DNA of 64,000 nucleotides from positions 54,598,966-54,662,965 of the forward strand of contig OX393576.1 in the NCBI GenBank assembly GCA_947652605.1, written 5' to 3'. A program made the translations under genes and the position numbers. The notes beneath the pieces are model-generated. The model saw only the letters and a program-made list of their open reading frames with translations. It was not told the origin of the DNA and made no database searches. Below, in pieces: positions 61,138 through 64,000 of this stretch. Origin of the DNA: Elmis aenea (taxonomy: Eukaryota > Arthropoda > Insecta > Coleoptera > Elmidae). Each line of letters begins with the position of its first letter. Positions within the stretch are counted from its first letter, which is position 1.

Positions 61138-61613
61138 TAAAATTTGGTCAGTTCGAGCCGGATTCTATTGAAAAATTTGGTCAGTTCGAGACGGATTCTA
61201 TTGAAAAATACAAATATATCCACATCGGCAAGCATCAAAGCAAGAAAGACGGCGACAGCTCAATTCCTCTACAACAAGGCAAAGAGCGACAGAGTAGCAT
61301 CGTCGCAACCTCGCTACGTACAGCGTGCAAGTCACCACGTGTTCCGTAACATTCCTAACCTGTTGGTGAGTCGTTCCAATTTATTTCCTAATACTGCTAC
61401 AATAAAACACGTAGTATTTTGAATATTTGTTGACAAGTAACAATATAAATCAGTTGCAATAAAACTAGTTACTTAGTAGTTAATTTAATAGTATGTCATG
61501 CATATATTTACTATAAGATTTCGCAGTTTATTGTAATATTAGCAATCAAATTAGTTAAAAGCAACTTGATACAGTCGTCATAGGCGTTCTTCGCGTTAAA
61601 AAACATTAAAATA

Positions 61614-64000
61614 ATGGCAAGCATGAAGGATTTAGTACGAAAACGAGGCAATATTAAACGTAAGGTAACTTCGTTTAAAACTTATTTAAACAAATTTAGT
61701 GACACAGAAATATCAGCTGCTGATATATCCATAATAAAGTTAAAATTGTCCAATTTCGTGGACACCTTTCAAGAATTTGAGGTTGTACAATCAGAAATCG
61801 AATTAAATATTGACGAGTCAGATTTGGAAGCACAGTATATTTCAAGATTGGAATTTGAAGAAGAATATTATTCAACATTGGCTCATGCTCATATGATTGT
61901 AGAACCTCAACAAGCTGACGATGATAAAATATCAGTTTGCAATGGTTCAGATAGTGGTCAATCCGTAAGATCACAAAATTCGCAAATATCGCAAGCAATG
62001 TCGGTCAAATTGCCGATAATACAGTTACCCAAATTTAGCGGTAAATATGAGTATTGGTTGGAATTTTGCGATACCTTTTTATCGCTAATTCACTCAAATG
62101 ATGCAATAACTACAATACAAAAGTTTCATTATTTGAGGGCGTGTCTTGAAGGCCCTGCATTAATTAGATAGCATTCGGTCAATAGAATTTTCGGCTACAG
62201 GGTACGATACCGCATGGGAAAGACTTTGTAAGAGGTATGATAATTCTAGAAGCTTAATTCGTAATCACATTAAGTCAATTTTATCGTTGCCTACGCTTTC
62301 AAAAGAAAATAGCAAACATGTTAGAAATTTCGTTGATAATATTTCAATACATTTGGCGGCATTAAAATCACTAAACCAACCGGTTGATAATTGGAACACT
62401 GTCGTATTAGTTATCCTTAGCGAAAAACTCGATAAGATTACAGCTAAGGATTGGGAAGGTAAAATAGTAAATGAAATTGAAAAGAATATAACTGTTTCGT
62501 ATTCTCCTACAGTAGAGGATTTTATTAAGTTTTTGCATTCAAAGGCATCACTTCTTGAACAGTTAGAAACAAAAAGGGAGGTTACTGAAGCAAAACCTCA
62601 AAAATCATTTGAAAAAAGGTATTCCATGTTTTCAGCCAATTATACTTGTTATTACTGTAAAGGAAATCACGCTTTATATACTTGCGAGAAATTCCTTCAG
62701 CTAAATCCTCAATCTCGCCAAGAAAAGGTCAAAACTTTGGGCTTATGCTTAAACTGTCTGAGGCCAAATCACAAAACAAATGTTTGTAAGGGTAGCTGTT
62801 GTCGCAAATGTAACTCAAAACATAACACTTTGCTTCATTTCAATCAGTCTTCACAAGGTAAACCAGTTACAAAACCTGAAGAGCAAAATGCTGGGGGAGC
62901 AAATCAAGAAAGCACTGACAAGATAACAATTACTAGTCATGCTTCAATTCCCTCTAATTCACAAATTCTGTTGTCAACTGCTTGTGTTAAGGTAAGGGCT
63001 GCAGACGGAAAATTGCACAATTGCCGAGTTTTGCTTGACTCGGGATCTCAATCAATTTTCATTAGTGAATCATGCGCTCAGAAACTAAATTTGAAACGTA
63101 GTTGTACAAATATGTCGTTAGTTGGAATCAATTCTGTTACAACATCAATTAAAAGTAAATGTTCCATTAACATTTATTCTAATAATTCATCTTTTAAAGG
63201 TGAGCTTGAATGTTTCGTTCTTGAGGCTTTCGCGGCCGTTATCCATAATACAATCTTGGTTTCCGGGTTTGGAACCGCGTCTTCTATATTTAGAAGTAGC
63301 AGTCTTGGTCTTTTTCGTTTTGAAAAAGACCAAGACACAATGGTCGAAACGTCAACTACTTCTAAATATAGAAGACGCGGTTCCAAACCCGGAAACCAAG
63401 ATTGTATTTTGAATGTTTCGTTCTGCCAACCATTACGAACAAATTACCTGCTATTTCGTTTGAACCATCACTCGTATCTATTCCTCAAAATGTGACATTA
63501 GCAGACCCATACTTCTACGAATCACAAGATATTGATATCCTTATCGGTTCTTCGGTTTTCTGGACTTTGCTTACGGACGGTAATCTTAGTTTAGGCAAGG
63601 GTAAACCCACACTCCAAAATTCGGTCTTTGGTTGGATTATATCAGGTCTAGTTCCACTGCAATGCAACATTGTACAGTGTCAATTGGCAGTCACAAATGA
63701 TGTTGATTCTCAATTAAAATTGTTTTGGGAATTGGAAGAGCAATCATATAATGTTGAATCCAGTTCAGAAAATAAGCAGCTGGACACATTTTTCGAAACC
63801 ACATTTTCACGAAATTCCGATGGCAAATTTATTGTTAGAATTCCTTTCAAAAATTCAATTGATAAATTAGGCAAGTCAAAATCGCACGCAAAAAATCGTC
63901 TTATATCACTTGAGAGGAGATTTCAGCGTGATCCCTAATTTTTCTCGATGTATAAGGATTTCATGAATGAATATCTGTCCTTGGGCCATATGTCACAAGT
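61614..64000 (+). pseudogene. BEL/Pao gag-pol polyprotein, disrupted and partial
   Basis: The start ATG is at 61614. The first part (61614-62171) has an N-terminal coiled-coil-like region and the DUF1759 capsid-like motif LPKFSGKYEYWLEFCDTF. A shift and stop near 62170 break it, and the frame continues from about 62190. Two CCHC-like knuckles follow: CYYCKGNHALYTC near 62650, and a CLNC/CRKC cluster near 62750-62815. The retropepsin-like DUF1758 domain has its Asp in VLLDSGSQSIF (about 63030-63060). The insertion at 63222-63408 interrupts the next part, and a TAA at 63936 ends the last frame. These polyproteins build the retrotransposon particle and process it; this copy cannot do so. No restored version is given. 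Confidence 0.9.
63206..63424. mobile_element. Palindromic insertion in BEL gag-pol, probable Penelope fragment
   Basis: The 16-base sequence TTGAATGTTTCGTTCT is duplicated at 63206-63221 and 63409-63424. Between them are 187 bases with perfect 52-base inverted arms (63247-63298 and 63357-63408). The centre has a small stem (TCTTGGTCTTTTTC / GAAAAAGACCAAGA), then GACCAAGACACAATGGTC and GAAACGTC. The last motif matches stem II, GAAAC and the GTC cleavage triplet of the minimal hammerhead ribozymes of Penelope-like elements; the CTGATGA box is not preserved. Assignment to Penelope is inference. Confidence 0.65.

Larger units (their letters stand above)
60951..64000 (+). mobile_element. BEL/Pao LTR retrotransposon, 5' part, defective
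   Basis: Order: 5' LTR, primer-binding region, gag with zinc knuckles, aspartic protease, start of the pol region. It runs off the right edge before the reverse transcriptase. Frameshift and stop near 62170, a palindromic insertion at 63222-63408 and a stop at 63936-63938 disable it. The order and protein motifs are those of BEL/Pao elements, which are common in insect genomes. Confidence 0.9.

Overview
This 64 kb window is AT-rich insect nuclear DNA, most likely from a beetle. Genes are intron-containing with GT-AG splice sites, and transposon debris (Tc1/mariner, hAT, LINE, BEL/Pao, probable Penelope) fills most of the rest. The species cannot be fixed from the sequence. There is no operon, CRISPR array, rRNA or convincing tRNA.

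Three host genes are supported. (1) The 3' end of a C2H2 zinc-finger gene on + (1-2268, ten fingers). (2) A complete five-exon coding region for a PRIP-type aquaporin on - (4371-13674, 277 aa predicted). Its introns hold two hAT insertions, a mariner nested inside one of them, and a large fold-back element. (3) A complete three-exon gene for a membrane-anchored DUF229 (alkaline-phosphatase-like) protein on - (51938-54962, 637 aa predicted). The 38 kb between genes 2 and 3 has no convincing host exon. It may be intergenic or hold the aquaporin's untranslated first exon and promoter.

Region by region: 1-2.9 kb zinc-finger gene; 3.2-3.8 kb TA-flanked inverted-repeat element; 4.4-13.7 kb aquaporin with nested transposons; 15-18 kb repeat arm and a minus-strand LINE tail; 20.9-22.1 kb second copy of the 4.9 kb hAT element, inverted; 22.8-23.6 kb rearranged Tc1/mariner-type transposase pieces and a second LINE tail; 25-25.7 kb fold-back element carrying a multi-hairpin repeat that recurs at 46.2 kb; 29-45 kb several long TA-flanked fold-back elements with TACAGGG termini; 47.8-48.6 kb internally deleted mariner; 49.2-51.9 kb fold-back, broken coding remnants and a hAT MITE; 52-55 kb DUF229 gene; 55-58 kb fold-back with a 1.6 kb hAT inside; 58.5-60 kb hAT with a transposase fragment; 61-64 kb the 5' part of a broken BEL/Pao element, itself interrupted by a short palindromic insertion.

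The host genes show no functional link to each other. The most striking pattern is the recurrence of many otherwise different fold-back elements that share TACAGGG ends and TA flanks. Several hAT insertions have exact 8-bp target duplications. The BEL coding region contains a 16-bp-flanked hairpin that looks like a Penelope fragment with part of a hammerhead ribozyme core.
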